The notes under the pieces were generated by a model that was given only the letters and a program-made list of their open reading frames with translations, was not told the DNA's origin and searched no databases. Shown here in pieces: positions 24,957 through 33,546 of a DNA stretch of 48,463 nt (position 1 is the first letter of the stretch; each line of letters begins with the position of its first letter). A program made the translations under genes and the position numbers. The DNA is from Haloprofundus salinisoli. Lineage in GTDB: Archaea > Halobacteriota > Halobacteria > Halobacteriales > Haloferacaceae. The stretch spans positions 1 to 48,463 of the forward strand of contig NZ_CP083665.1 of NCBI RefSeq assembly GCF_020097815.1, written 5' to 3'.

Positions 24957-26486
24957 CTACGAGGCGAAGTACCGGCGGACGAACGGAATCTGCCGTCCGA
25001 GTCGGTCCTCGAAGAACTCGATGACGAACAGGTCTTCCTCCTGTAGCGCGCCGACTGCAACGACGACGACGATTCCGAGCAGTCCGATGGTGACGAGAAA
25101 CGGAAACAGCGTCACTAGCGACGGCGAGAAGTCGGTGTACCGCTCGAACGCGAATCCCAGGGGCAACAGCAGCAGCGGGACGAAGACGAACGTCCGGACG
25201 TTCGCCGGGGACATCGGCGTGATGTCGAACTTCATCTTCAACACCAGTACGACGATTCCGTTCAGTACCGCAAGCGAGACTGCGGAGGCGATACCGGCAC
25301 CGACGAAGCCGTACATTGGAATCAGGGTGACGTTGAGCGCGAAGTTCACGGCGAACGCGGTGGAGTTCGACACGAGGATGAACTTCGTCTCACCGAGCGC
25401 CGATAGCGTCTCGCGGTTGCGACCGACCATCGCGCTGGTGAAGAATCCGAGCGCGAGGATGGGCAGCACCTGCGCCGCCGGGAGGTAGTCGCTGTTGAAG
25501 ACGATCTGCAGCACGTCGCCGGGGAAGATGACGAACGTGAAAAACGCCGGGAACGTGAGGATGTAGATCCACTTCGTCGTCGTCGAGTAGATGGTGTCTA
25601 TCTCCTCGTGGTTGCCGTCGGCGTCGAGCCGCGACGCCATCGGGAGCATGATGAATCCGAAGCCCGAGAGCGCGACCAACATCCCCGACGCGAGCGTGTA
25701 CGCCGCCCCGTACTGCCCCGTCTGGAAGGAGGTCGTGAAGTACCCGAGCATGATGTTGTCCATCTGGATGATGAGGATGGACATCACGGTCGAGACGATG
25801 AGCGGCGCGGAGAACGCGAGCATCTTCTTGTTGTGCGTCCTGAACGACCCCCGAAGCGAGATCAGCCGGTTGAGGAGCACGTGGGCCACGACGAACGCCA
25901 GGACGGCGGAGACGAGGTAGGCGTACCCGACGGTGAGAAGCCCACCACCGAGTCCGAAGAGGAACACGGCGATGAGTCCGATACGCGTCAACGGATACGT
26001 CAGATCCTGTACGTACGTCTTGTAGATGGTGTTCTCGTACCCGCGAATCGCACCGACGGCGACCTGCATCCCGACGACGAAGGGGATAGTCAGCCCGAAG
26101 AGTCGCAACAGCGTGACGGCCTGCTCTCCGCTATCGAAGAACCACTCCGCTAGCTGCTCGGCGAAGACGGTGACGCTGACCGTCGCGAGGAGGGCGAGCG
26201 CACCGGTGAGTATCATCCCGCCGACCCAGAGGCCGCGCCGGTCGGCGTCGTCGTCGTATCTGGACAGATATCGGGGAATCGCCTGCGTGAAACCGACGAG
26301 CGACAGCGTCGTCGCGAACGTCATCACGGCGAACCCGATATTCATCTCACCGTAGGCGTCGGGCGCGAGCGCCCGTCCGACGATGATCCGCTCGAAGAGT
26401 TTTCCCGCCGACCCGACGAGGCCGCCGACGATGACGAGGCTGGCGCTCGACAACAGCGTCTTGAGTTCGCCACCCTTGTCGACCAT
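24957..26486 (-). CDS. Wzx-type polysaccharide flippase (second copy)
   Basis: A 509-residue paralogue of the flippase at 21579, with about 14 membrane helices and the same N-terminal and C-terminal segments (IPFVRRYFAS here, IPLVRRYFPT there). It lies 73 bases downstream of the FemAB-like gene and is probably transcribed with it from the promoter element at 27605. Two clearly diverged but complete copies argue for two export substrates or for a recent expansion of a tandem set. Confidence 0.92.
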   Translation of the reverse strand: MVDKGGELKTLLSSASLVIVGGLVGSAGKLFERIIVGRALAPDAYGEMNIGFAVMTFATTLSLVGFTQAIPRYLSRYDDDADRRGLWVGGMILTGALALLATVSVTVFAEQLAEWFFDSGEQAVTLLRLFGLTIPFVVGMQVAVGAIRGYENTIYKTYVQDLTYPLTRIGLIAVFLFGLGGGLLTVGYAYLVSAVLAFVVAHVLLNRLISLRGSFRTHNKKMLAFSAPLIVSTVMSILIIQMDNIMLGYFTTSFQTGQYGAAYTLASGMLVALSGFGFIMLPMASRLDADGNHEEIDTIYSTTTKWIYILTFPAFFTFVIFPGDVLQIVFNSDYLPAAQVLPILALGFFTSAMVGRNRETLSALGETKFILVSNSTAFAVNFALNVTLIPMYGFVGAGIASAVSLAVLNGIVVLVLKMKFDITPMSPANVRTFVFVPLLLLPLGFAFERYTDFSPSLVTLFPFLVTIGLLGIVVVVAVGALQEEDLFVIEFFEDRLGRQIPFVRRYFAS

Positions 26487-26559
26487 TACGGCTGCTCCGT
26501 ATTCGACTCGCGGTGCTGTACCGCACTACTCGGTCGTAGACCGTACCCGTTGGAGACCA

Positions 26560-27576
26560 TTATCCGTTGATGAGACTGTATGCTTTCTTCGCCATCTCCA
26601 TGCTCGCACCCGACGATTCGACCGTGTAGTAGGGGACGAGTTCGGCCCCGAACTTCGCTTTGTAGCGGCAGAGGCGTTCGGTGTTCGCGCCCATGAGGTC
26701 GTAGGCGGTGACCGAGTCGATGGGCGCGTTGCCTTCGGCGATATCCTGGATGATACGCCAGTGGATCAGGCTGTTGACCGTCGTTCCGTCGTACTCGCTG
26801 ATCGTCCCGCCCTGCCAGAAGTACGCCATGTCGTTGGAGTACAGCGCGGTGATGCCGCTGAGGTACTCGCCGTCGGGGGTCCGAGCGAGGTACACCCGAC
26901 ACCGGTCGGTCTCGGAGAGCGAGTTCGTGAGGTCGCGGACGTACGGCCACGACAGTTGGTACTGTTCTCCCTGTTCCTCGTAGCGGGATTTCGCGTCCTC
27001 GTACACCAGTTTCGCGCCCTCGGACGCCGGGACCGACTCGATGGTCACGTCGGTGTCGTCGGCGTCCCGAATTTCGCGCCGAAGGCTCTTGCTGAACGAG
27101 CTCAGCAAGTCGTCCGTACTCGTGCCCTCCGTGTCGAGCACGTAGGTGAAGTAGGGGTCGACGCGCATCTCGTTCCACGAGTACGGCCGCGGGTCGGGGT
27201 AGTCGGTGCCGCAGACCATCCGGAAGAAACTGAGAGAGGCGTCCAGATCCAGATCGTCGAGCACCTCCTTCGTGAACTCGCGGTTGACGCGTTCGCGCTT
27301 GCGTCGCTTCGGGCTCGGCGACATCATTATCGGACCGAGCCGGGGAACGCCCATCGAGGGCGGTGGCGAGAACACGGCGGTCCCGACCGACCGGCGGCGG
27401 ACGACGAGCGGGAGGAGGGCGATCGCTTGCTCTCCTTTGAACCCACCGTAGAGCCGAAGTTCACCGGGTGCGTGCTCGCGGAGGACTTTCAGCGCTTCCG
27501 ACGTGTGGAAGACCTCGAAACCAGAGGACGGCAGCGCGTTATCCCACGCTGTCAAGTCGAGCCGTTCAACTCTCAT
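26560..27576 (-). CDS. FemAB/GNAT-type acyltransferase
   Basis: A 338-residue protein with two GNAT-like domains. It resembles FemAB/BioF2-type transferases, which add aminoacyl or other acyl groups to cell-wall or glycan precursors. Features include the segment FSKSLRREIRDA (about residues 158-170) and the C-terminal domain with YFWQGGTISEYDGT and IHWRIIQDIAE. It has no signal or membrane segment. It lies between a deacetylase and a flippase in the glycan region and starts a transcription unit with its own ATAACAAAG element. It may add an amino acid to a sugar amine, which would fit the ATP-grasp gene at 33547. The donor and acceptor are unknown. Confidence 0.8.
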   Translation of the reverse strand: MRVERLDLTAWDNALPSSGFEVFHTSEALKVLREHAPGELRLYGGFKGEQAIALLPLVVRRRSVGTAVFSPPPSMGVPRLGPIMMSPSPKRRKRERVNREFTKEVLDDLDLDASLSFFRMVCGTDYPDPRPYSWNEMRVDPYFTYVLDTEGTSTDDLLSSFSKSLRREIRDADDTDVTIESVPASEGAKLVYEDAKSRYEEQGEQYQLSWPYVRDLTNSLSETDRCRVYLARTPDGEYLSGITALYSNDMAYFWQGGTISEYDGTTVNSLIHWRIIQDIAEGNAPIDSVTAYDLMGANTERLCRYKAKFGAELVPYYTVESSGASMEMAKKAYSLING

Positions 27577-27604
27577 TGTTGACTCCGAAAAGGGACGTTC
27601 AACC

Positions 27605-27613
27605 CTTTGTTAT
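27605..27613 (-). promoter_or_regulatory. Cluster promoter element ATAACAAAG before the FemAB-like gene
   Basis: An exact copy on the minus strand, 28 bases before the ATG at 27576. A 6-base inverted repeat (AAAGGG at 27589-27594, CCCTTT at 27603-27608) overlaps it and could mark an operator. Confidence 0.7.
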
Positions 27614-27678
27614 CCGCCGCATACCTCGACGCAGTACCGTGGTTGTTGCCAGCTACCGACGCACCACAGAGAAGAGAA

Positions 27679-28563
27679 TTACCGCTCTGCGTCGACCGTG
27701 GCTGGATGTTCGAGCGACTGGTATATCTCGTCGAGCGGACCGACGTAGCCGCCGAGTTCCTGCGCTCGTTCGATGAGTCGCCGGTAGAGGCGACGGTAGC
27801 CGGGGCGTTCCTCCTCGTCGTAGTAAGTAGGGTGCCACAACACCGTCATGACGGCCTCGTTCTCGGCGGCTTCTTGGAGCAACCGTTCGCACTCGGCCCA
27901 CGCCTCGTCGACGGTCTCGGAGACGTTCGGCAGCGTTCGCTCCATGATGGTGAGCGGGAAGACGACGAACTCGTCGTCGAAGGGGCGAATGGGGTCGTAG
28001 CCGTGCTCGAAGCCGTAGGTCGAACTCGAACCGAGCGTCGAGTCGTAGCGGAGGCCGATGTCGGCGTGGTGCCGCCACGTCTCCGGGGCGGTCATATTGA
28101 GACAGTGCTGTCTCCCGCCGACGACGGTGTCGCCGACGATGCGTTCGAGCGTCGCCTTCTGCTCGGAGAGCAGGTCGGGGTCGTCGTAGGAGCTGTACGA
28201 CCCGTGGAGACCGACTTCCCACCCCCCGTCGTCGAGGCGGCGGATGAGGTCGTGTATGTCCGGCGCGTGGATGTCGTACCGCCCGATGTGCTCGACCCAG
28301 TGTTTGGCGTCTCGCCACTCCTCGAGCGGGCGCTGGAGCATCGACTGCTCCTGTAGGAAGTAAAACGAAGACCGAACGCCGAGTTCGTCTTCGAGTTCCA
28401 TGATGTCGTCGAACAGCCAGTAGGGATTCGCGCCCGGTCGAAGTCCCCGGAGGCGGCTCGGATTTCGCTCTCGGAGGGCGTAGTACACCGCGTGAATCGG
28501 GCTCTGATACGGTCTATCTACGTCGTGGGTGAGACCGAGTGCGAAATCGTGTCCGGGTATCAT
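27679..28563 (-). CDS. NodB-type polysaccharide deacetylase (second copy)
   Basis: A 294-residue protein of the polysaccharide deacetylase superfamily. The first metal motif HDVD is at 13-16, and a second, GLHGSYSSYDD, lies in the middle. A C-terminal His in VLWHPTYYD is the expected catalytic base. It has no export signal. It lies 24 bases downstream of the sugar dehydrogenase, so it belongs to the Wbp-like operon and may act on its product or on a lipid-linked form. It is only distantly related to the deacetylase at 12988. N-deacetylation of a diacetamido sugar would expose an amine for later acylation; that is a hypothesis. Confidence 0.84.
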   Translation of the reverse strand: MIPGHDFALGLTHDVDRPYQSPIHAVYYALRERNPSRLRGLRPGANPYWLFDDIMELEDELGVRSSFYFLQEQSMLQRPLEEWRDAKHWVEHIGRYDIHAPDIHDLIRRLDDGGWEVGLHGSYSSYDDPDLLSEQKATLERIVGDTVVGGRQHCLNMTAPETWRHHADIGLRYDSTLGSSSTYGFEHGYDPIRPFDDEFVVFPLTIMERTLPNVSETVDEAWAECERLLQEAAENEAVMTVLWHPTYYDEEERPGYRRLYRRLIERAQELGGYVGPLDEIYQSLEHPATVDAER

Positions 28564-28587
28564 GTCGTGTATCTGGTTAGTAGCGAA

Positions 28588-29979
28588 CTACTGTTCGACG
28601 CGTTCTTTCGTTCGCATCTCACCGGGACCGACGCCGATGGTGTAGACGTAGTGGTCGGTGTCGGAGAGGTCGAGCGCTTGCCGGCCGTCGACGACGATCA
28701 TGTCGGCGAACTCGTTCCAGTCTATCTCCTGGAACTGTTCGTGGGCGGTGACGAGCACCGCGGCGTCGTAGTCGTCGTCGGTCACCTCGTCGAGGTCGAC
28801 CGATGTCGCTTCGAACTCGGAGACGTCGACGAGCGGATCCGTCGCGTACACGTCGGCGCCGAGTCCCTGCAGTTCCTCGATGAGCGGTGCGGCGGGCGTC
28901 GCCCGCGTCTCCGCGACGCCGGCGCGGTACGTGACGCCGAGGACGAGCACCTTCGCGCCGTCGATGTCGGTGTGGCGACGCGAAAGCCCGTCGAGCAACT
29001 TCTCGACGCCGAATCCGGGCATCGAGTCGTTGACCTCGCGGGCGGTCTGTAGCAGCGGCGTCTGCTCGGGGACCTGCTGCATCAGGAAGTACGGGTAGTA
29101 CGGGATGCAGTGGCCGCCGACGCCGATACCGGGCGTGTGGATGTTGCAGTACGACTGCGTGTTCGCGGCCTCTATCGCCTCGGTCGTGTCGATGCCGAGG
29201 CTGTCGGTGACGCGGGCGAGTTCGTTCGCCAGCCCGATGTTCACGTCGCGGTAGAGTCCCTCGAACACCTTGACCGCCTCCGCGGTAGTCGCGTCCGACA
29301 CCGGGATGACGTCGTTGTTCGTGATCTCACCGTAGATCATCTCCGCGATACGCGTGCTCTCGTCGTCGATACCGCCGACGATTTTGGGGTGCGCTTCGCG
29401 GAGTTTGTACAGCGCCTTCCCACTGGAGGTTCGCTCCGGGCAGAACGCGAGGCCGAACTCGCCGCGCGAGAGTCCGCTCTCGCGTTCGAGAATCGGCATG
29501 ACGACGTCCTCGCACGTGCGCGGCGGGACGGTGCACTCGATGATGACGAGGTCACCGGGTTCGAGTCCGCTGCCGATGTCGGTGCAGACCGATTCGAGCG
29601 CGCCGAGGTCCGCCTCGTGTTCGTCGTTGATGAGCGTCGGCACGATGACGACGTGGACCGACGACTCCTTTGCGACCGCCCGGGCGTCCGAGCTCGCTCT
29701 CAACCGGTCGCGCTCGACCTGTTCTGCGACGAGTTCCGGCAGTCCCGGTTCACCGTCGATGTGACACTCCCCGCGGTTGATTCCGCGGACGACGTCGTCG
29801 TCGATGTCGACGCCGGTGACGTTGCCGCTCATCTCCGCGTAGACGCTCGCCAGCGGGAGCCCCATCTTGCCGAGTCCGTAGATGGCGATGGGGACCGCCC
29901 CGCTCGTGAGTCCGATGCGCTGTGCTTGCGTCGAATACTCCGACCGGTACAGACCGATTCCGCGCGGAATGCTGCTCAT
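28588..29979 (-). CDS. UDP-sugar 6-dehydrogenase (WbpA/WecC type)
   Basis: A 463-residue nucleotide-sugar dehydrogenase. The Rossmann motif GLGKMG is at 35-40, preceded by an unusual 30-residue extension. The active site has Lys237 in AEAVKVFEGLYRDVNIGLANE and the catalytic Cys291 in GGHCIP. The CPERTSSGKAL segment marks the WecC/WbpA/UGDH group. The enzyme oxidises C6 of a UDP-hexose or UDP-HexNAc to the uronic acid. Its start overlaps the stop of the oxidoreductase gene by four bases (ATGA). With the next three genes it matches the bacterial WbpA-B-E-D set, so UDP-GlcNAc is the preferred substrate. Confidence in the family is high, in the substrate moderate. Confidence 0.92.
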   Translation of the reverse strand: MSSIPRGIGLYRSEYSTQAQRIGLTSGAVPIAIYGLGKMGLPLASVYAEMSGNVTGVDIDDDVVRGINRGECHIDGEPGLPELVAEQVERDRLRASSDARAVAKESSVHVVIVPTLINDEHEADLGALESVCTDIGSGLEPGDLVIIECTVPPRTCEDVVMPILERESGLSRGEFGLAFCPERTSSGKALYKLREAHPKIVGGIDDESTRIAEMIYGEITNNDVIPVSDATTAEAVKVFEGLYRDVNIGLANELARVTDSLGIDTTEAIEAANTQSYCNIHTPGIGVGGHCIPYYPYFLMQQVPEQTPLLQTAREVNDSMPGFGVEKLLDGLSRRHTDIDGAKVLVLGVTYRAGVAETRATPAAPLIEELQGLGADVYATDPLVDVSEFEATSVDLDEVTDDDYDAAVLVTAHEQFQEIDWNEFADMIVVDGRQALDLSDTDHYVYTIGVGPGEMRTKERVEQ

Positions 29980-30941
29980 TGGATCACCTCGTGGCGTTCG
30001 GCCTTCGAGGCCAGTTCGTCGATTTGGCGGGTTACTTCGATGGCGCGAAGCGCGTCTTCACCGGTGACGCGCGGCGTCGTGTTCTCCGTCGCCGCCTTCA
30101 CGAACGCCGTGAGTTCGTCGCGCAGCGGCTCGTTCTTCTCGACCATCGGCTGTTCGACGATGCTCTCGTGGCGGTAGCGCAGTTCGCCGTTCTGCTTGAT
30201 GTACTCCGGCAGCGAGTTGCGGTGGATGTCGACCGACTGGCTGATGTAGTCGACGTCAACGCGGCACTCGTCAGCGGTGACGCTGAGCGTGCGGACCTTC
30301 CGTTGGGTGAGCCGACTCGCCGTCAGCGAGACGACAGTGCCGTCGTCGAACTGTATCTGCGCGTCGGCGTACTGCGTGTTGCGCGTGCCGACCGCTGAAA
30401 CCGACTCGACCTCCGCGTCGACGAGCGAGAGGACGATGTCCACGTCGTGGATCATCAGATCCATCACCACGCTGTCTTCCAAGTCCCGGTTGATCGGCGG
30501 ACCGAGACGATGCGCCTCGATGGCGATGATGTCGAGGTCGGTGACGATGTCGCTAAGCGCCGTGATGGCGGGGTTGAAGCGCTCGATGTGACCGACCTGC
30601 AGCGTCACGCCCGCGTCTTCGGCGCGACGGACGAGTTCACGACCCACTTCGAGGTCGTCGACGAACGGTTTCTCGACGAGGAGGTCGACGCCGGCATCGA
30701 TGCAGTCTCGGGCGATGGACGCGTGAAAGCGCGTCGGAACCGCGACAGAGACCATATCGACGACGTCGAGCAGATTGTCCATCGAGTACGCCGTCGTGCC
30801 GTACTCGGTGGCGATTCGGTCGGCCTGTTCGTCGTCCGCGTCGAAGACGCCGGCGAGGTCGACGCCGGGCATCTCGCTGTAGACACGCACGTGGTTCTGC
30901 CCCATGTGACCGACGCCGATGACGCCGACTTTGGGGTTCAC
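29976..30941 (-). CDS. Gfo/Idh/MocA oxidoreductase, WbpB-like UDP-sugar 3-dehydrogenase
   Basis: The open frame runs much further upstream, but that part is a shadow of the aminotransferase gene. I choose the GTG at 30941 because it overlaps the aminotransferase stop as GTGA, the same four-base coupling used by its neighbours, and because the Rossmann fold begins at once (VNPKVGVIGVGHMG, motif at 9-14). The result is 321 residues. EKP at 90-92 and QVGHIERFNPA are hallmarks of the family. In the Wbp pathway this enzyme oxidises C3 of UDP-GlcNAcA to the 3-keto sugar that the aminotransferase then uses. Confidence 0.9.
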   Translation of the reverse strand: MNPKVGVIGVGHMGQNHVRVYSEMPGVDLAGVFDADDEQADRIATEYGTTAYSMDNLLDVVDMVSVAVPTRFHASIARDCIDAGVDLLVEKPFVDDLEVGRELVRRAEDAGVTLQVGHIERFNPAITALSDIVTDLDIIAIEAHRLGPPINRDLEDSVVMDLMIHDVDIVLSLVDAEVESVSAVGTRNTQYADAQIQFDDGTVVSLTASRLTQRKVRTLSVTADECRVDVDYISQSVDIHRNSLPEYIKQNGELRYRHESIVEQPMVEKNEPLRDELTAFVKAATENTTPRVTGEDALRAIEVTRQIDELASKAERHEVIQ

Positions 30942-32044
30942 GCCATCACCTCCTCGCCGTGGGCGAGGACAGCGTCGGCGATGACCTCCAGGTCGTCGGC
31001 CGACAGCGCCGGGTGGACCGGCAGCGAGAGCGCTTCTGTGGCGGCCGTCTCCGCGTTCGGTGCCGTGTGACCGAGGTCCGCGTACGGTTGCTGCTGGTGA
31101 ATCGGGACCGGGTAGTAGATGCCGGAGCCGACGCCGTGGTCGTCCAGCGTCTCCTGCAGCCCGTCTCGGTCGTCGGTCCGGACGGTGTACTGGTGGAAGG
31201 AGTGCTCGTACCCGTCGGGCGTGTACGGCGTGGTCACCGACGACTCCTCGAGCAGCACGTTGAGGCGGGCGGCGTTCTGCTGGCGCGCTTCGACGAAGCG
31301 GGGCAGTTTCTCCAGTTGCGCCCGTCCGATGGCCGCACCGAGGCTGGTCAGCCGGAAGTTGTGGCCGACGGAGACGTGCTCGTAGGAGGAGCTCCCGCCG
31401 TAGGCGTTCGAGCGTCCGTGGTTGATGTACTCGGCGACGCCCTCCGCGACGTCGCGGCGGTTCGTGACGACCATGCCGCCCTCGCCCGTCGTCATGTTCT
31501 TCGTCGGGTAGAAGGAGAAGCAAGCGGCGTCGCCGAAGGAGCCGACCGGTTGACCGTCGATTCTCGCGCCGTGCGCCTGCGCGGCGTCCTCGACGAGCGC
31601 GAACTCGTACTCGTCGGCGAGTTCGACGAACCGCGGCATCTCCGCCGGAAGGCCGTAGAGGTGGACCGCGAGCACCGCGTCGATCTCCTCGCCGTCGCGG
31701 AGCGCCGCCTCCAGCGCGTCGGGGTCGAGGTTGTACGTCTCGGGGTCGATGTCGAGAAACACCGGTTCGGCACCGGTGAGCCGAATCGCGTTCGCGCTCG
31801 CGATGAACGAAAACGGCGTCGTAGCGACGCGGTCTCCGGGGCCGACGTCGAGCGCCTCGAAGGCGGCGTGGAGCGCGGTCGTCCCGTTCGAGGTGGCGAC
31901 GCCGTGGTCGGCGTCGCAGTAGGTGGCGAACTCCTCCTCGAAGTCGCGTACCTCGGGACCGTCCGCGAGATACCCGCTCTCGATTACGTCTGCGACGCGT
32001 TGCTGTTCCTCGGGGCCAAGTTCGGGGCTGGCGATTGGTATCAT
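30938..32044 (-). CDS. DegT/DnrJ/EryC1-type sugar aminotransferase (WbpE-like)
   Basis: A 368-residue PLP enzyme. The PLP-binding Lys is 182 in FSFYPTKNMTTGEGG, and Asp153 in VEDAAQAHGA holds the pyridine nitrogen. SNGTTALHAA near residue 52 forms the phosphate cup. It transfers an amino group, usually from glutamate, to a keto sugar nucleotide. It overlaps the acetyltransferase by four bases upstream and the oxidoreductase by four bases downstream, so the three are translated as a unit. The set matches WbpE in making UDP-GlcNAc(3NH2)A. Confidence 0.94.
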   Translation of the reverse strand: MIPIASPELGPEEQQRVADVIESGYLADGPEVRDFEEEFATYCDADHGVATSNGTTALHAAFEALDVGPGDRVATTPFSFIASANAIRLTGAEPVFLDIDPETYNLDPDALEAALRDGEEIDAVLAVHLYGLPAEMPRFVELADEYEFALVEDAAQAHGARIDGQPVGSFGDAACFSFYPTKNMTTGEGGMVVTNRRDVAEGVAEYINHGRSNAYGGSSSYEHVSVGHNFRLTSLGAAIGRAQLEKLPRFVEARQQNAARLNVLLEESSVTTPYTPDGYEHSFHQYTVRTDDRDGLQETLDDHGVGSGIYYPVPIHQQQPYADLGHTAPNAETAATEALSLPVHPALSADDLEVIADAVLAHGEEVMA

Positions 32045-32679
32045 TCGAGTAAGTTACGTCCCTGAAGATTCTCCGGCAGGGCCCGGTGTTTCGCGGGTGC
32101 ACCGACTGCGAGCGTTCGCGGCGGAACGTCTTCCGTAACGACTGCACCCGCGGCGACGAACGCTCCCTCACCGACGGTAACACCGGGAAGAATCGTTGCG
32201 TTCGCGCCGATGGAGACGTCGTCTTCCAACGTCGGGCCGGCGAGGTCGACCTCCTTACGAATCGGGTAGGGGTCGTTCGTCAGCGTCGCCGCGGGACCGA
32301 CGAAGACGCGGTCTCCGATGGTGGTCCCAGTCGGGATGTACACGTTCGTCTGGAGGCTCACGTTCGAGCCGATCTCGGTCTGCCCGTCGATGACCGTGTT
32401 CGTGCCGACGAGCACGTCGTCGCCGAGCGTCGTGAGTTCCCGGATCAACGCGTTGTGACCCGTGTTGAGCCCGTCTCCGGCGACGACGTCCTGATAGATG
32501 ATGGTGCCCGCACGTACGGTCGCACCCTCGCCCAACACAGTCGGTTCCGACGCGTTGCCGTGCGGGTGGCCCAAAACTGCGGTCTCGTGGACATCTGCGT
32601 CCGACCCGAGCTCGACAGGGGGCCCTTCGGCTGCGCGGCGTATCTCCTCCGTTTCGCCGTGTTTGTCTCTTTGTGTCAT
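32041..32679 (-). CDS. Hexapeptide-repeat N-acetyltransferase (WbpD/WlbB-like)
   Basis: The open frame begins at 32742, but residues 1-21 of that version are unlike the family. The ATG at 32679 (MTQRDKHG) is preferred, giving 212 residues. Most of the protein is a left-handed beta-helix. The segment VFVGPAATLTNDPYPIR is typical of the WbpD/WlbB sugar 3-N-acetyltransferases. With acetyl-CoA it should acetylate the 3-amino group made by the aminotransferase, giving UDP-2,3-diacetamido-2,3-dideoxy-glucuronic acid. It is the first gene of the four-gene overlapping operon. Its promoter element at 32758 leaves a 78-base leader with this start. Confidence 0.88.
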   Translation of the reverse strand: MTQRDKHGETEEIRRAAEGPPVELGSDADVHETAVLGHPHGNASEPTVLGEGATVRAGTIIYQDVVAGDGLNTGHNALIRELTTLGDDVLVGTNTVIDGQTEIGSNVSLQTNVYIPTGTTIGDRVFVGPAATLTNDPYPIRKEVDLAGPTLEDDVSIGANATILPGVTVGEGAFVAAGAVVTEDVPPRTLAVGAPAKHRALPENLQGRNLLE

Positions 32680-33004
32680 GAATGACGTAGTGTAACCTCG
32701 ACCGGGCGTCAGTCTCCCAGTCCGTCCAGTTGCAACCCTCACCTGATGGTGTCGTAGCTTTGTTATTCACAGCCTGATGGGAGAGTATGTGCCAGTTTAC
32801 CAATTTTCGCCACCTAGTCCTGTGCAATTATTCACAGACGATACGATAGAACGGAGCGGCAACCAAATTACAGCGAACGGCAACTACAGACCATCTGAAC
32901 GTTAGCCAGCGGATAGTAAAGTGGGGATAGTGTGGATGAATAAGATATGTACTGCCAGCCCAGCCGAATCGTAGACGGAGTGAGCTCATGGCCTCACGCG
33001 AGGG
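32680..33004. other. Divergent promoter region between the Wbp-like operon and a regulator gene
   Basis: The minus-strand element at 32758-32766 serves the sugar operon. On the plus strand the regulator at 33005 is preceded by an AT-containing stretch near 32930-32950, but I see no strong TATA box. There are no further open frames with protein-like composition. Confidence 0.5.
32758..32766 (-). promoter_or_regulatory. Cluster promoter element ATAACAAAG before the Wbp-like operon
   Basis: An exact copy, 78 bases before the preferred start at 32679 and 15 before an alternative start at 32742. The spacing is longer than for most other copies, so this operon may have a leader or a slightly different start. 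Confidence 0.62.
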
Positions 33005-33535
33005 ATGACTAGCGCGCCGTCCGGTGGACTCACGCAGGGTGAGTTGTTCGACACGCTCTGCAACCAGCGTCGGCTCGGCATTATCCGTCACCTTCGGGCC
33101 AACGGCGGTGCCTCGGAGCTGAGTCCTCTCGTCGATCACGTCGCTGCCGCCGAAAACGACAAGCAACCAGACGAACTCGCCCGCGCGGAGCGCCGGCGCG
33201 TCTACATCTCGCTGTATCAGACGCATCTGCCGATGCTCGAAGAGCGCGGAATCATCGAGTGGGACCGTTCGGACAACGTCGTCTCGCTTCGGCCAAGCAG
33301 CAACGTCGAGAAGTATCTCGGGCACGGAGCCGAGAGTAAAGCTCCCTGGCACGTCGGATACCTTCTCGCGAGCGTCTTCGGGATGGGGCTGTTGCTGTTG
33401 CAGATACTTCGCATCGCACCGTTCGACGGATTCTCTCTCTCGTGGACTCTCGCTGTGGTGAGTGCTACCGTTCTCGGCGTCGTCGTCACCCGGTACGCGC
33501 TCGAACGGCCGCCACGGACACCGATAACACCCTGA
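33005..33535 (+). CDS. Membrane-anchored winged-helix regulator, DUF7344 type (paralogue 2)
   Basis: A 176-residue paralogue of the genes at 5612, 39080 and 45868. The winged helix (about residues 10-110) holds RRRVYISLYQTHLPMLEERGII, and two hydrophobic segments lie at about 120-165. It starts a unit with the ATP-grasp gene, whose likely GTG start is 11 bases after its stop. It sits just upstream of the Wbp-like operon on the other strand, so it is a good candidate for sensing or controlling glycan synthesis. That role is inferred. Confidence 0.84.
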   Translation: MTSAPSGGLTQGELFDTLCNQRRLGIIRHLRANGGASELSPLVDHVAAAENDKQPDELARAERRRVYISLYQTHLPMLEERGIIEWDRSDNVVSLRPSSNVEKYLGHGAESKAPWHVGYLLASVFGMGLLLLQILRIAPFDGFSLSWTLAVVSATVLGVVVTRYALERPPRTPITP

Positions 33536-33546
33536 GGCAAGAAGTT

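Noticed and set aside
29976..32183. A 735-residue fusion protein on the minus strand
   Set aside because: The first 414 or so residues are an Arg-rich out-of-frame reading of the aminotransferase and acetyltransferase genes. The true gene starts at the GTG at 30941, which overlaps the upstream stop codon.
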